Positions 17,144-27,201 of a stretch of DNA of 64,000 bases are shown here, piece after piece. This DNA comes from Chryseobacterium sp. JJR-5R. GTDB lineage: Bacteria > Bacteroidota > Bacteroidia > Flavobacteriales > Weeksellaceae. The stretch lies in NCBI RefSeq assembly GCF_034047335.1, contig NZ_CP139137.1, forward strand, positions 2,666,001 to 2,730,000, given 5' to 3'. Made by a program: the position numbers and the translations under genes. The notes beneath the pieces were generated by a model. It did no database searches. It was given only the letters and a program-made list of their open reading frames with translations, and was not told where the DNA came from. How positions within the stretch are numbered: the first letter of the stretch is position 1; each line of letters begins with the position of its first letter.

Positions 17144-18106
17144 TCATCTATTCTCATCATTTTCAGAACTGATGTTTTCAGATTCTTTTTTAAGTTCGTC
17201 TGACAGTATTTTTTTAATCCTTACTTTTCTGATGGCCATATTGAGTTCATTTCCGAAAAGCAGAAGGTATACATTAACATTTACCCACACCATCAGCAGG
17301 ATCATGCTTCCGATGGAACCGTACAGTACGTTGTAACGGGCAATATTTTTAACGTATAATGCAAAGAAATACGTAGTTGCCACAAACAGTATGGTAGTAA
17401 GAATGGCACCGGGAACCGCCTGGCGGAATCTCGTTATCTTTACGGTCCCCAGCCAGTAGAACATGGCTAAAAGGATGAAATAAAAGATAGGGAATGAAAC
17501 AAATCCAATAATTTTCGTAAGATTGCTCATCAGCCAGGAAACATCATATACCGGCGTAAACATCTTAAGCACGACTTCCGAATAGTATACTCCGAAAAGG
17601 GTCAGGAAGACCATAAGGATAAAGCCGATGGTAATAAAAAATGAAAGGATGAACTCCTTCACATCGCCCATTTTCTCCTCGGCCTGCTCATTGAATCCGT
17701 TAATCAGTGAAAATGTTCCGTTGGTGGCAAATACAAGGGCTAAAACAATGGTCAGGTTGCTGATCCCTTTCATATTGGGGACAATGCTCTTCTCAATATA
17801 AGTCCGTACATCACCTTCTATATTGGAGGGAAACACGTTACGCATCAGGACTTCAAAAATATAAAACTGAAGCTTGTCATAATGCGGCATATAAGGCATT
17901 ACCGACAGGAGAAACAGAACAAACGGGAATAAGCTGATGGTAAAGCTCCAGGAAATGGCAGCTGCCTTCCTTCCTATTTTTTCTTTGAAAATCCCTCTGA
18001 AATAAATCTGAAACATTTCCCACAGGGATATGCCCAGCAGAGGAATATGGATATCATTAAAAAATTCTCGGACTTTCAGGATAAATTTAGGAACTTTCAT
18101 GCCCAT
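17144..18106 (-). CDS. YihY/BrkB-family inner-membrane protein
   Basis: The 320-residue protein has about six hydrophobic helices and the YihY/BrkB (UPF0761) pattern: GRKAAAISWSFTISLFPF at the first helix, NGTFSLINGFNEQ, GTVKITRFRQAVPGAI, and YGSIGSMILLMVWVNV near the end, followed by a charged tail. Members were once called ribonuclease BN, but they are integral membrane proteins of unsettled function. The gene is convergent with nhaA and divergent from rlmH. Confidence 0.88.
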   Translation of the reverse strand: MGMKVPKFILKVREFFNDIHIPLLGISLWEMFQIYFRGIFKEKIGRKAAAISWSFTISLFPFVLFLLSVMPYMPHYDKLQFYIFEVLMRNVFPSNIEGDVRTYIEKSIVPNMKGISNLTIVLALVFATNGTFSLINGFNEQAEEKMGDVKEFILSFFITIGFILMVFLTLFGVYYSEVVLKMFTPVYDVSWLMSNLTKIIGFVSFPIFYFILLAMFYWLGTVKITRFRQAVPGAILTTILFVATTYFFALYVKNIARYNVLYGSIGSMILLMVWVNVNVYLLLFGNELNMAIRKVRIKKILSDELKKESENISSENDENR

Positions 18107-18251
18107 TGTGCTTTAAAATAGTATTTATCTTCATTATCTGTTTTATAATTGGTGAACAACAGAAAATAAAAGGATTAATTCTTTCATCAAATAATGCCCT
18201 GCAAAAATAATGTTTTTTTTAAACTTACGAATTTTCTGTAAAAACACAGGA

Positions 18252-18282
18252 TATGACTTTCTTTAATTTATGAATATCTTTG
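18252..18282 (+). promoter_or_regulatory. Bacteroidota-type promoter for rlmH
   Basis: TATG at 18252-18255, 19 bases, then TATCTTTG at 18275-18282, a perfect TAnnTTTG -7 box with a one-base-off -33 box. It lies about 27 bases upstream of the rlmH ATG. Confidence 0.55.
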
Positions 18283-18308
18283 CCGCTTCAATTGCTTAAA
18301 CACATCAT

Positions 18309-18782
18309 ATGCAGATTAATTTGCTTTGTATAGGGAAAACAGACGATAAAGAAATTACATCTTTAATCAGCTATTACCTGAAACGCCTTCCCAAGCACTG
18401 GAATTTTGAGATCGTGGAAATTCCTGATATCAAAAATGCCAGAAACCTGACACCGGATCTTTTAAAAAAAGAAGAAGCCAAACTATTTATGTCCCATATT
18501 GACCGTACTGACCTTGTCCTGATTCTGGATGAAAAGGGAAAGCAGTTCACCAGTCGGGAATTTGCACAGAAAATAGACAGCTGGATGAATTCTTCAGTGA
18601 AGAAAATCCATCTCCTGATCGGCGGGGCTTACGGTTTTTCAGAAGAAATTTATGCCAGGGCCAATGAAAAAATGTCATTATCCAAAATGACATTTACCCA
18701 TCAGATGATCCGGCTATTTATTGTAGAACAGCTGTACCGTGCCGATCAGATCTTACAGGGAAAACCTTACCACAACGATTAA
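18309..18782 (+). CDS. rlmH: 23S rRNA (pseudouridine-1915-N3)-methyltransferase
   Basis: The 157-residue protein has the standard RlmH length and the SPOUT features LDEKGKQFTSREFA, IGGAYGFSEE (the SAM-binding knot), LSKMTFTHQMIRLFIVEQLYRA, and the conserved C-terminal GKPYHND. It methylates pseudouridine 1915 in helix 69 of 23S rRNA, on assembled ribosomes. It meets trmL tail to tail with one base between the two stop codons. Confidence 0.95.
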   Translation: MQINLLCIGKTDDKEITSLISYYLKRLPKHWNFEIVEIPDIKNARNLTPDLLKKEEAKLFMSHIDRTDLVLILDEKGKQFTSREFAQKIDSWMNSSVKKIHLLIGGAYGFSEEIYARANEKMSLSKMTFTHQMIRLFIVEQLYRADQILQGKPYHND

Positions 18783-18783
18783 G

Positions 18784-19245
18784 TTACGGACCGGTTTTTA
18801 AACCGATCTGCCTTTTTGCTTCACCCACAACAAAAGCAACCGAATTGGCAATGTTGAAACTGCGGATCAGCTTAGACATCGGGATGGTTAAGTGGTTTTC
18901 AAAACGGTCTAAAACCTCTTTACCCAGTCCGGCACTTTCTTTCCCGAACACCAGCCAGTCGCCGTCCTTAAAACCGGTCTCCAGATAGGATTTTTCGGCA
19001 TGCGAGCTCATCAGAAAGACACGGGACAGATCCGGGATTATTTTCATCCACGCTTCTACATTTTCATATTCAGTAACATCAAGATGAGGCCAGTAATCCA
19101 GCCCGGAACGTTTCAGATTTTTATCATTGATGACAAATCCGAACGGATGGATCAGATGCAGCCTGCTTTCGGTTCCTACGCATAATCTTCCGATGTTTCC
19201 GGTATTATTGGGGATCTCAGGCTCTACAAGAACTACATTTAACAT
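18784..19245 (-). CDS. trmL: tRNA (cytidine/uridine-34-2'-O)-methyltransferase TrmL-like
   Basis: The 153-residue SPOUT protein has EPEIPNNTGNIGRLC (motif 1), WLVFGKESAGLGKE (motif 2) and IPMSKLIRSFNIANSVA (motif 3, knot). The length and motifs fit TrmL (YibK), which 2'-O-methylates the wobble base of tRNA-Leu. It is transcribed convergently to rlmH. Regulation is not visible. Confidence 0.92.
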   Translation of the reverse strand: MLNVVLVEPEIPNNTGNIGRLCVGTESRLHLIHPFGFVINDKNLKRSGLDYWPHLDVTEYENVEAWMKIIPDLSRVFLMSSHAEKSYLETGFKDGDWLVFGKESAGLGKEVLDRFENHLTIPMSKLIRSFNIANSVAFVVGEAKRQIGLKTGP

Positions 19246-19317
19246 GAATAATGGATATCTATTTTAAGGTTTTTCCGGTACAACCGGTCAGAACAGTAAT
19301 CTTTTAAGTACAGCCGT

Positions 19318-20130
19318 TTATTTTTTCTCGCATTTGGCATAATACTCCAGAAGCAAAGGCTTTTCGTACCCTAAAGTCACTGCTTTGTCTAAGCTTGCAC
19401 AGGCTTCCTTCGGTTTTGCGGTTTCAAATAAAATCAAAGCTTTATTAACGTGGGCCTGGGCAAATTTCGGATCGATGGCAATCGCTTTATTTACATCTGC
19501 AAGTGCTTCCTTATTTTTCTTCAGCTTAAAATAAACGTCTCCCCTTCCGCTGTACAGAAGAGATTCCGGTTTTTCTGAAATCAGCTGGTTATAATCTTTT
19601 AAAGCACCTTCCAGGTCGCCGCTGTTCTTTTTAAGGTTTGCAAGCCCTGTCCTTGCATAAATGTTGTCGGGAGCGAAACTTAAAAGCTGGTTCAGGTCTT
19701 TTGCAGCAAGGTCTTTTTTGCCTAAGTTTTCATATACTTTGGCGCGTGTCAGGTACATATCGGCGTTTTCAGGCTGTAATTTTATTCCCTGGTTCAGATA
19801 GTCAATGGCGGCCTGTTTATTTCCTTTCTGCCCGTGGATGGAACCCAAATTGGCATAGACCGCTGCAGACATCGGGTTGGATTTGAGTGCGGACTCATAC
19901 GATTTAAAGGCAGACGTTGTTTTCCCCAGCCTTCGCTGTGCGGTCCCGAGATAGTTGTAATATTCAGACTTGATCTGCTGGATTTTTTCGGTCTGTGCCA
20001 GTGCGGCATACTGTTCTTCGGCACATTTGTAATCTGCCTTCTGAAAGCATTCTTCAGCGGTTTTTTTGTCCTGGGCGTAAAAGTTTAATGATAATAATGC
20101 TAAGGTAAGAAATGATAAACGTTTTTTCAT
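19318..20130 (-). CDS. Secreted tetratricopeptide-repeat protein
   Basis: The 270-residue protein has a signal peptide (MKKRLSFLTLALLSLNFYAQ) and then about seven tandem TPR units, visible as repeated patterns such as AAVYANLGSIHGQKGNKQAA, DMYLTRAKVYENLGKKDLAA and LLYSGRGDVYFKLKKNKEAL. It should be a periplasmic or outer-membrane scaffold for protein contacts. Its start overlaps the PAP2 gene's stop by 4 bases, so it is the last gene of a tat-PAP2-TPR operon. The partner is unknown. Confidence 0.8.
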   Translation of the reverse strand: MKKRLSFLTLALLSLNFYAQDKKTAEECFQKADYKCAEEQYAALAQTEKIQQIKSEYYNYLGTAQRRLGKTTSAFKSYESALKSNPMSAAVYANLGSIHGQKGNKQAAIDYLNQGIKLQPENADMYLTRAKVYENLGKKDLAAKDLNQLLSFAPDNIYARTGLANLKKNSGDLEGALKDYNQLISEKPESLLYSGRGDVYFKLKKNKEALADVNKAIAIDPKFAQAHVNKALILFETAKPKEACASLDKAVTLGYEKPLLLEYYAKCEKK

Positions 20131-20705
20131 GAGGTTATTTTTTGTTTATTGATTACTTTTCTGGCGAGTGCACCAAAAATCACCCCCAACAAAGTTCCAA
20201 CAAACGACCCCACCAAAATATCTATCGGGAAATGCACTCCTAAATATATCCGGCTGTACGATACTACTGCAGCCCACACAAATATAGCATAAGGAAACCA
20301 TTTAAGCTTCTTTTTTAATAAAATAGTCAAGTAACTGGCTAAAAAGAAGGTATTGGAGGCGTGGGCAGAATAGAACCCGAACTGCCCGCCGCATTTTACA
20401 ATCCTCATGTGATGCTCTAAAGAAGGGTCATGGCAGGGCCTCAGCCTTTCGATCCCATGTTTGAAAACCCCGGCAAGCTGGTCTGAAACGGTTACGCCGA
20501 TGGCTACGAATACCAGGATAAAAACAAGCGACCTTAATTGATAGTTTTTGAATAAAAAATAAAGAAAAATCGCGTACAGCGGCACCCAGATCCAGGTGCT
20601 TGAAATCAGCATCCAGAACTGATCGAATGAAGAGCTGCCCAGATTATTAAGAAATAAAAAGACTTTTTTGTCTTCCTGAATAATTTCGTCCATCTTAACG
20701 TACAC
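20127..20705 (-). CDS. PAP2-family membrane phosphatase
   Basis: The 192-residue protein has several hydrophobic helices and the three parts of the PAP2 active site: KHGIERLRPCHDP (KxxxxxxRP type), YSAHASNTFF (SGH-like, here SAHAS) and SRIYLGVHFPIDILVG (SRxxxxxHxxxD). Such enzymes dephosphorylate lipid phosphates such as undecaprenyl pyrophosphate or phosphatidylglycerophosphate at the inner membrane. The ATG at 20693 (MDEIIQED) is a likelier start than 20705. It abuts the tatA stop and overlaps the next gene's start. Confidence 0.88.
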   Translation of the reverse strand: MYVKMDEIIQEDKKVFLFLNNLGSSSFDQFWMLISSTWIWVPLYAIFLYFLFKNYQLRSLVFILVFVAIGVTVSDQLAGVFKHGIERLRPCHDPSLEHHMRIVKCGGQFGFYSAHASNTFFLASYLTILLKKKLKWFPYAIFVWAAVVSYSRIYLGVHFPIDILVGSFVGTLLGVIFGALARKVINKQKITS

Positions 20706-21041
20706 TTATCTGCTTACCGGTCCTTCGTAAGTTTCATCATCAGCAGGCTTCGGCTGTATGGGCTGAGGCGTTTCAGACTCTCCTGAAACCTTAGCTTTTT
20801 CAGCTTCTTTCATGGGATCATAGTCTTTTGCCGCATCTTTAACCTTTTCGATTTCACGCTTGATCTCGGAAACAGGATTGTCTGTCTCTTTCATGATCTC
20901 CGTTTTGATATCTTCTACCGCGCCGCGCATTTTCCTTACCCCTGAGCCTAAGTCGCGTGCGATTTGGGGAAGTTTATCCGGACCGAATAATACAACGATT
21001 GCAACGGCAATAAGTGCCATTTCTCCTATGCTTAGTTCCAT
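20706..21041 (-). CDS. tatA: Twin-arginine translocase TatA/B-type subunit
   Basis: The 111-residue protein has one N-terminal membrane helix (MALIAVAIVVLFG), then the hinge FGPDKLPQIARDLGSGVRKMR leading into an amphipathic helix (split: FGPDKLPQIA, GSGVRKM), and an acidic, Pro-rich tail. This is the TatA/TatB fold that forms the folded-protein export pore with TatC, which is not in the window. It heads an operon with the PAP2 phosphatase and TPR genes. Confidence 0.88.
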   Translation of the reverse strand: MELSIGEMALIAVAIVVLFGPDKLPQIARDLGSGVRKMRGAVEDIKTEIMKETDNPVSEIKREIEKVKDAAKDYDPMKEAEKAKVSGESETPQPIQPKPADDETYEGPVSR

Positions 21042-21076
21042 TTGGTAAAATTACGAAAGATTATACATATGCAATA

Positions 21077-21084
21077 CAAATGTA
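21077..21084 (-). promoter_or_regulatory. Possible -7 box for the tat operon
   Basis: On the minus strand TACATTTG matches TAnnTTTG and lies about 36 bases before the tatA start. No good TTTG box is found 19 bases further upstream, so the call rests on the -7 element alone. Confidence 0.35.
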
Positions 21085-21257
21085 TTGTATTTTAAACAAA
21101 TTTTAAGAAAGAATCAATTAAGATTAAAATTCAGCGGTTAAATTTTTCAGCAACGGTTACCGGAACCTGAGGTTATTGTATTTCAAATTGTCATGCTCCA
21201 TACAGTTTCCTAAACCCATTCTGAATAGACAGGCTACCTGGATGATATTCCGGCAGC

Positions 21258-22493
21258 TTACTCTGAGAGGTTTTTTTTCAGATTCTTTTTCCGGAAATTG
21301 ATGTAGGTAATAATCACGCTGGCCGCCATTAAGATAAAGGCTAAGAAGAACGGTGCCCCTGAAAACCTGAACGGAGCATCTTCGTGCGTGAAAAAGTAAA
21401 AAAGGTTGGTCATCATCGGCGGACCGATAATGGAAGTGGCACTCATCAGGCTGGTTAATGCCCCCTGCAGTTCTCCCTGCTCATTGGAAGGGACACTTTT
21501 TGTGATCACTGACTGGAGCGCCGGCCCGCAGATTCCGCCCAGGCAATACGGGATGAGGAAGACAAACATCATCCAGCCCTGGGTGGCAAAAGCAAACAGC
21601 AGCATGCCGATGGCATACAGGGTCAATCCGTAATAAATGCTTTTCTGTTCACCGAACTTCGGGGTGGTCCACCTGATCAGGACGCCCTGGACAAGGCCTA
21701 CCAGTAATCCTACGACTCCCAGTGAAATCCCTACCATCCTTTCATCCCAGCTGAATTTATACATGGTGAAAAAGCTCCAGTTGCTCTGAACGGCATGTCC
21801 GGCAATATAGATTAAAATCAAAGAAACAATCAGTCCGGAGATTTCAGGATGCTTTCCCAGGAATTTGAAGGACCCGACCGGATTGGCACGCTTCCAGTTG
21901 AACTCCCTTCTTTTTTCTTTATCCAGGCTTTCCGGAAGGATGAAATACCCGTACAGGAAGTTCAACAGGCATAAAACCGCCGCCGCATAGAACGGAACCC
22001 GGGCTCCGTAATGCCCTAACAGTCCGCCCAGAACCGGCCCTATAATAAAACCAAGCCCAAAGGCAGCCCCGATCAGGCCAAAGTTTTTTGCCCGGTCTTC
22101 ATCTGTAGAAATATCGGCAATGTAGGCACTTGCGGTTGTCACACTTGCCCCGGTAATGCCTGCAATAATCCTCCCCAGGAACAGCCATAAAATGGTAGGT
22201 GCCAATGCCAGCAAAATATAGTCTATGGCAAACCCGAAAAGCGAAATCAGGATGATCGGCCTCCTCCCGTACTTATCGCTCAGGTTTCCTACAACAGGAG
22301 AAAAGATGAACTGTGTAAATGCATACGCAAAGCCCAGCCAGCCGCCGTATTTGGCCGCTTCGCTTATATCGGCATGAATAAGTTCCTCAATCAGTTTCGG
22401 GACTACGGGAATAATAATTCCCCATCCCGTAATATCAATCAGCAGTGTGATAAATATAAAGCTCATTGCAGCTTTCTTCCTTGCGTTTTCCAT
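21258..22493 (-). CDS. MFS drug-exporter-like transporter (TetA/TCR family)
   Basis: The 411-residue protein has 12 predicted helices with the TetA-type pattern: [19 protein letters not shown] in helix 1, motif [25 protein letters not shown] in helix 4, and the antiporter motif C region [15 protein letters not shown] in helix 5. Proton-antiport drug efflux is typical of the family, but the substrate of this member is unknown, and chromosomal copies often do not confer tetracycline resistance. It is a single gene with about 190 bases between it and secDF. Confidence 0.85.
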   Translation of the reverse strand: MENARKKAAMSFIFITLLIDITGWGIIIPVVPKLIEELIHADISEAAKYGGWLGFAYAFTQFIFSPVVGNLSDKYGRRPIILISLFGFAIDYILLALAPTILWLFLGRIIAGITGASVTTASAYIADISTDEDRAKNFGLIGAAFGLGFIIGPVLGGLLGHYGARVPFYAAAVLCLLNFLYGYFILPESLDKEKRREFNWKRANPVGSFKFLGKHPEISGLIVSLILIYIAGHAVQSNWSFFTMYKFSWDERMVGISLGVVGLLVGLVQGVLIRWTTPKFGEQKSIYYGLTLYAIGMLLFAFATQGWMMFVFLIPYCLGGICGPALQSVITKSVPSNEQGELQGALTSLMSATSIIGPPMMTNLFYFFTHEDAPFRFSGAPFFLAFILMAASVIITYINFRKKNLKKNLSE

Positions 22494-22630
22494 AATGCTG
22501 CAAAAATACTCAAATCGTTAAAATAATAATAGAAAATATTGGCAACCTACAGAAATTGACGGATCCTATGATTGAAGTATGAGCACAGAATTAAAAAATT
22601 CAATGAAGCCGCTATCCTGAATTCGGGCAT

Positions 22631-22663
22631 AAAAAAGCCTTTCAGAACTGAAAGGCTTTTTCT
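22631..22663 (-). terminator. Intrinsic terminator after secDF
   Basis: AAAGCCTTTCAG-AA-CTGAAAGGCTTT is a 12-bp stem with a tiny loop. Read on the minus strand it is followed by T's and lies 18 bases past the secDF stop codon. Confidence 0.85.
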
Positions 22664-22680
22664 TATTTATTGTAGTTTAC

Positions 22681-25575
22681 TTATTTTGAAGCAAGTACTT
22701 CCTTACTCGTTGTAGATTTACCGTGTACTTCATCTTCTTTTCCTGTTTTTAGGAAATCGTAAGCAATAGCTGACGCGATAAAGATGGATGAATACGTACC
22801 GAACCCGATACCGATTAACATTGCAAACATAAATCCTCTCAGGTTATCCCCACCGAAAATGAAGATGGCCAGGATTACTAAAATGGTAGTAAATGAGGTG
22901 TTGAATGTTCTTCCCAAGGTACTTGAAATAGAATCATCAAATAATCCCGCAAGGGTTAAAGATTTTTTCTCTCTCAGATACTCACGGATCCTGTCAAAGA
23001 TAATTACCGTATCGTTGATTGAATATCCCAATACCGTTAAGATCGCAGCGATAAAATCCTGGTTGATCTCCATGTTGAACGGCATGAATTTGTGAAGCAG
23101 TGAATACGCTCCCAAAATAATTACCGCATCATGGAACAAGGCCGCCACAGCACCTAATGAGAACTGCCATTTTCTGAATCGTACCAAGATATAGATGAAG
23201 ATCCCTGCCAAAGCAGCAACTACGGCTAAGATACCATGAGTCTGGATATCATCTGCTACCGTAGGACCTACTTTTTCAGAAGAAATAATCCCTGCATGGT
23301 CTTTATCCGCAGATTTGAAATCTGCCAGCGTGGTTTTGGAAGGCAATTCTGATTTTAATCCTTCAAACAACTTCTGTTCGATGACCTGGTCAGCTTTTAG
23401 GGACTCATCTTCAATCAGGTAATCCGTAGAGATTTTTAACTGGTTGTCGTTCCCGAAAGTTTTTGCTTCAACGGAAGAGTTTTTACCGTCTTCAGTTTTG
23501 AACAGTGTTATTAATTTTCCTTCAATATCTTCTGCATTTACCGGCTTGTCAAATCGTACCACATAGTTTCTGCCTCCTGTAAAATCGATACCGTATCTGA
23601 ATCCGTTGATTGCGATGGAAGCAATACAGATTACCGTTAAGATTGCTGAAACAATGTATGCATATTTTCTTTTCCCGATAAAATCAATCCAGGTATTTCT
23701 GAACAGGTTTTTGGTTGCAGGCGTCCATACAGAAAGGTTTTTCCCTTTATTCAGCCTTGAGAAGATCATTGCCCTGGAGATCAATACAGAGGTAAAGAAG
23801 GTCATTAAAATACCGATTCCCAAAGTTAAGGCAAAACCTTTGATAGGCCCTGTCCCGAAAAGGAAAAGTACACCGGCCGTTAATAACGTTGTTAAGTGAC
23901 CGTCCACAATGGCATTCAATGCATGTTTGAAACCGTCTTTATAGGCTTCTAAAATACTTTTTCCGGCAAATAATTCTTCCTTGGTTCTTTCATAGATGAT
24001 GACGTTCGTATCCACCGCCATGGCCATCGTCAGCACAATACCGGCAATACCCGGAAGGGTAAGCGTAGCATCCACGGAATCCATGATTCCGAAAATGTAG
24101 AATAAGTTGATGATCATTGCGATTACCGCATAAACACCCGCTCCGCCATAATAGAAAATGATATAAACGATGATCAACAAGAATGCAATACCAAATGAAA
24201 TCATCCCGGCATCGATAGATTCCTGTCCTAACGAAGGCCCTACCACAGTAGCCTGAACCACTTTTGCCCCTGCAGGCAGTTTACCGGCTCCCAAAACGTC
24301 CACCAGTTCCTTGGCTTCTTCCTGGGAGAAGTTACCTGAGATCTGCGTTCTTCCGTTCGGAATGGCATTTACTACGTTCGGTGCAGTATATACCCTGTCA
24401 TCAAGGGTTACGGCAACAGGTTTTCCAACGTTTTTCTCAGTAAGGGTTTTCCATTCTTTGGCTCCTTTTGAATCCATCTGCATGTCTACCACCACCCTGC
24501 TCAGCTCATCATAGCTGATGTTGGCTGTTTCAACAGCGCCGTCTACCGGAGCTTTCCGGTTGATGTTGCTTCTGATGGCATACAATACAAGGCTTTCGGC
24601 ATCATTCGCTTCAGGCTTGTATCCCCACATGAATTGGGTATATTTAATATTGGCAGGACGTAAAGACTGTGCTACCTTGCTGTTTAGGATTTTATTTACT
24701 GCCGCTGTGTCAGACAGTTTTACGTTGGCAACGCCGTTGGTCCTTAATTTATCCAGGTGTAAAAGGTTCATGAAGTTGGTTGTTTTGGCAACGCCCATAG
24801 AATCACCTTTCGCAGCTACAATAGAAGTAAGGGTCTGGAAATAAGGTGCCATTTCAGGAACCTGCTGTACTTCCCAGAACTGGAGTTTCGCAGAAGTCTG
24901 AAGCATTTTTTTCACCTTGTCGATGTCCTTCATACCCGGCATTTCCACAGAAATCCTTGCGGTTCCCGGTACTCTCTGTACGTTTGGCTGTACGGCTCCC
25001 ATCTTATCGATTCTGGTTCGGATTACCTCGAAAGCGGTACCTACAGATGCATCGATTTTTCTTTTAACAATGCTTTTTACCTGTTCGTCAGGCGTGTTGT
25101 ATTTTACTTCAGTAAGTGTGGTGTTTCCGAAAAGTTCCGGATCTGCCAGCTTAAGATTGGTACCTTTTGCTCTATTTACCGCATCGAACTGATCAAAGAA
25201 GTTATCAATGTAAGATCTCGTAGAATTCTTCTGTACTTCATCCGTTTTATTCAAAGCCTCAATAAGGACCGGGTTGGAAGAATAATTGGTAAGATCGTTC
25301 ACAAGATCTCTCTGGTTGATCTCCAAAAGAACGTTGATCCCGCCTTTAAGGTCAAGACCCAATTTCATTTCCTTGTCTTTGGCTTTGGAATAATAGAGTT
25401 GGGTAAAGCCGAGATTAAGGGTATCCTCCTTCAATCGCTTGATCTCTTTCTCGTTTCCGTTTGCAGCTTCAATCTGCGATTCAATTTTGCTGGCGTACCA
25501 GGTTGGCAATAGCTCATTTAAGCAAATCAACCCTAGTACAATAGCAACAATTGTAATAAGTCCTTTTCCTTGCAT
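22681..25575 (-). CDS. secDF: Protein translocase subunit SecDF (fused)
   Basis: The 964-residue protein is SecD fused to SecF. The first half has GLDLKGGINVLLEI at about 73-86, a large periplasmic domain, and the SecD membrane signature AMAVDTNVIIYERTKEEL. The second half begins near 640 with SecF motifs GIDFTGGRNYVVRF and a helix block with GYSINDTVIIFDRIRE. It uses the proton gradient to pull preproteins out of the SecYEG channel in the inner membrane. It is a single transcription unit with its own promoter and terminator. Confidence 0.96.
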   Translation of the reverse strand: MQGKGLITIVAIVLGLICLNELLPTWYASKIESQIEAANGNEKEIKRLKEDTLNLGFTQLYYSKAKDKEMKLGLDLKGGINVLLEINQRDLVNDLTNYSSNPVLIEALNKTDEVQKNSTRSYIDNFFDQFDAVNRAKGTNLKLADPELFGNTTLTEVKYNTPDEQVKSIVKRKIDASVGTAFEVIRTRIDKMGAVQPNVQRVPGTARISVEMPGMKDIDKVKKMLQTSAKLQFWEVQQVPEMAPYFQTLTSIVAAKGDSMGVAKTTNFMNLLHLDKLRTNGVANVKLSDTAAVNKILNSKVAQSLRPANIKYTQFMWGYKPEANDAESLVLYAIRSNINRKAPVDGAVETANISYDELSRVVVDMQMDSKGAKEWKTLTEKNVGKPVAVTLDDRVYTAPNVVNAIPNGRTQISGNFSQEEAKELVDVLGAGKLPAGAKVVQATVVGPSLGQESIDAGMISFGIAFLLIIVYIIFYYGGAGVYAVIAMIINLFYIFGIMDSVDATLTLPGIAGIVLTMAMAVDTNVIIYERTKEELFAGKSILEAYKDGFKHALNAIVDGHLTTLLTAGVLFLFGTGPIKGFALTLGIGILMTFFTSVLISRAMIFSRLNKGKNLSVWTPATKNLFRNTWIDFIGKRKYAYIVSAILTVICIASIAINGFRYGIDFTGGRNYVVRFDKPVNAEDIEGKLITLFKTEDGKNSSVEAKTFGNDNQLKISTDYLIEDESLKADQVIEQKLFEGLKSELPSKTTLADFKSADKDHAGIISSEKVGPTVADDIQTHGILAVVAALAGIFIYILVRFRKWQFSLGAVAALFHDAVIILGAYSLLHKFMPFNMEINQDFIAAILTVLGYSINDTVIIFDRIREYLREKKSLTLAGLFDDSISSTLGRTFNTSFTTILVILAIFIFGGDNLRGFMFAMLIGIGFGTYSSIFIASAIAYDFLKTGKEDEVHGKSTTSKEVLASK

Positions 25576-25604
25576 TTTGTTATAACTACGTTAAATTAAG
25601 TCGG

Positions 25605-25635
25605 CAAATATAATCATTTTCTTGTATTTTATAAA
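25605..25635 (-). promoter_or_regulatory. Bacteroidota-type promoter for secDF
   Basis: On the minus strand TTTA (25635-25632), 19 bases, and TATATTTG (25612-25605) form a near-consensus promoter about 30 bases before the secDF start. Confidence 0.55.
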
Positions 25636-25790
25636 TTTTTAACAACAGAAATCGTTTATTTTCAGATATATCGGCAATCTTATTTTTATTTTATATTTAA
25701 TAATATTTTTATGGTATTATAATGAATTTTTCAACGGCTGATTGGTATGAAATTTTCATTCTTGTTTAATACACTAAATATCAAAATATT

Positions 25791-27161
25791 ATGAAAAAAC
25801 TATTATTTTCTGCGTGCAGCCTCTTTTTCATGATTGGCAATGCACAAAGTATTAATTTACAGGAGTTTGCCACGGGATTTACCGCCCCTGTAGAGATTGC
25901 CCATGCCAACGACAGCCGCATGTTTGTCGTTCAGCAAAACGGGATCATCAGGATTGTACAGCCTAACGGAACCGTTAATGCAGACAACTTCCTGAATATC
26001 AGTTCAAAAATTACTTACGGAGGCGAAAGAGGGCTTTTAGGACTGGCTTTCCACCCGCAGTACCCTACGAACGGGTATTTTTTTGTGTATTACAATGACA
26101 CCGGCGGAAATATCACCGTGGCGAGATACACCAGAAGCTCAGCCAACCCTGATATAGCAGATCCTGCTACGGAAAAAATCATCCTGAACCAGCCTAAACC
26201 CTTCGACAACCACAATGGCGGAAGCATCCATTTTGCTCCGGACGGCTATCTCTGGGTAGTAACCGGTGACGGCGGAAGCGGCGGTGACCCGAACAACAAC
26301 GGACAGAACAAAAACTCCCTTTTGGGAAAGCTGTTGAGGCTGGATATCAATTCTACGGGGCCTTACAACATTCCTCCCGGAAACCCTTTTGTAGGGATTG
26401 ACGGAGCAGATGAAATCTGGGCCTACGGTTTGAGAAATGCATGGAAATTTAATTTTGATACCGCTTCGGGGAATGTGATGATTGCCGATGTAGGACAAGG
26501 CCAGATCGAAGAGATCAACAGAATGCCGCTTACGCAGGCCGGAATCAATTACGGATGGCGATGCTATGAAGGTAATTCGGCATATAATACCGCCGGATGT
26601 GCGGCACAATCCACGATGACGTTCCCGGTAGCAGCGTACAATCACAGCGGAGGAAGATGTTCCATTACCGGAGGTTATGTTTACAGAGGCACCCAATTCC
26701 CTGCATTGCAGGGTAAATATATTTTTGCCGATTACTGCTCTACGCAAATCGGGATCTTAAATGCTGATGATTCTATTACCTGGACCCCGGCGTTTTCCGG
26801 AAATAATTTCTCTACTTTCGGGATAAATAACCAAAATGAACTGTTCGCAGCAGCGGTGAACAGCGGCAAAATTTTCAGGGTAACCACCACTACGCTGGCT
26901 GCACAGGAAAATGACTTTTCCAATCCAATAAAAGTATATCCGAACCCGGCATCAAAAAAAGTTTATGTGGACGGGTTAAAAGATAAAAAATCAACGATAG
27001 AGATCATCAGCTTTGAAGGAAGAAAAATCATGGAATCGGCCGCGGTTGGCAATGACAACAGCCTTGATATTTCTGGTATACCGGCAGGAGCTTATTTTAT
27101 CAATATCAATTCAGGAGATACAAAAACCAAAACCTACAGCAAGAAATTAATCATCAAATAA
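25791..27161 (+). CDS. PQQ-dependent aldose-sugar-dehydrogenase-like protein, T9SS cargo
   Basis: The 456-residue protein has a signal peptide ending near NAQS, then a soluble glucose/aldose dehydrogenase propeller (about 20-370) with RMFVVQQNGIIRIV, GGERGLLGLAFHPQYP, the catalytic-site stretch DNHNGGSIHFAPDG, GDGGSGGDPNNNGQ and EIWAYGLRNAWKF. Residues about 375-456 are a T9SS type A sorting domain (VYPNPASKKVYVDG, ending SKKLIIK). It should oxidise sugars outside the cell or at its surface using PQQ and calcium. Whether the host makes PQQ is not shown here. It is a single gene with a terminator that overlaps the convergent gene. Confidence 0.88.
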   Translation: MKKLLFSACSLFFMIGNAQSINLQEFATGFTAPVEIAHANDSRMFVVQQNGIIRIVQPNGTVNADNFLNISSKITYGGERGLLGLAFHPQYPTNGYFFVYYNDTGGNITVARYTRSSANPDIADPATEKIILNQPKPFDNHNGGSIHFAPDGYLWVVTGDGGSGGDPNNNGQNKNSLLGKLLRLDINSTGPYNIPPGNPFVGIDGADEIWAYGLRNAWKFNFDTASGNVMIADVGQGQIEEINRMPLTQAGINYGWRCYEGNSAYNTAGCAAQSTMTFPVAAYNHSGGRCSITGGYVYRGTQFPALQGKYIFADYCSTQIGILNADDSITWTPAFSGNNFSTFGINNQNELFAAAVNSGKIFRVTTTTLAAQENDFSNPIKVYPNPASKKVYVDGLKDKKSTIEIISFEGRKIMESAAVGNDNSLDISGIPAGAYFININSGDTKTKTYSKKLIIK

Positions 27162-27201
27162 TAAGTGATTCAGTAAATTCTCATTTCAGATAGTTTTCAG
27201 A

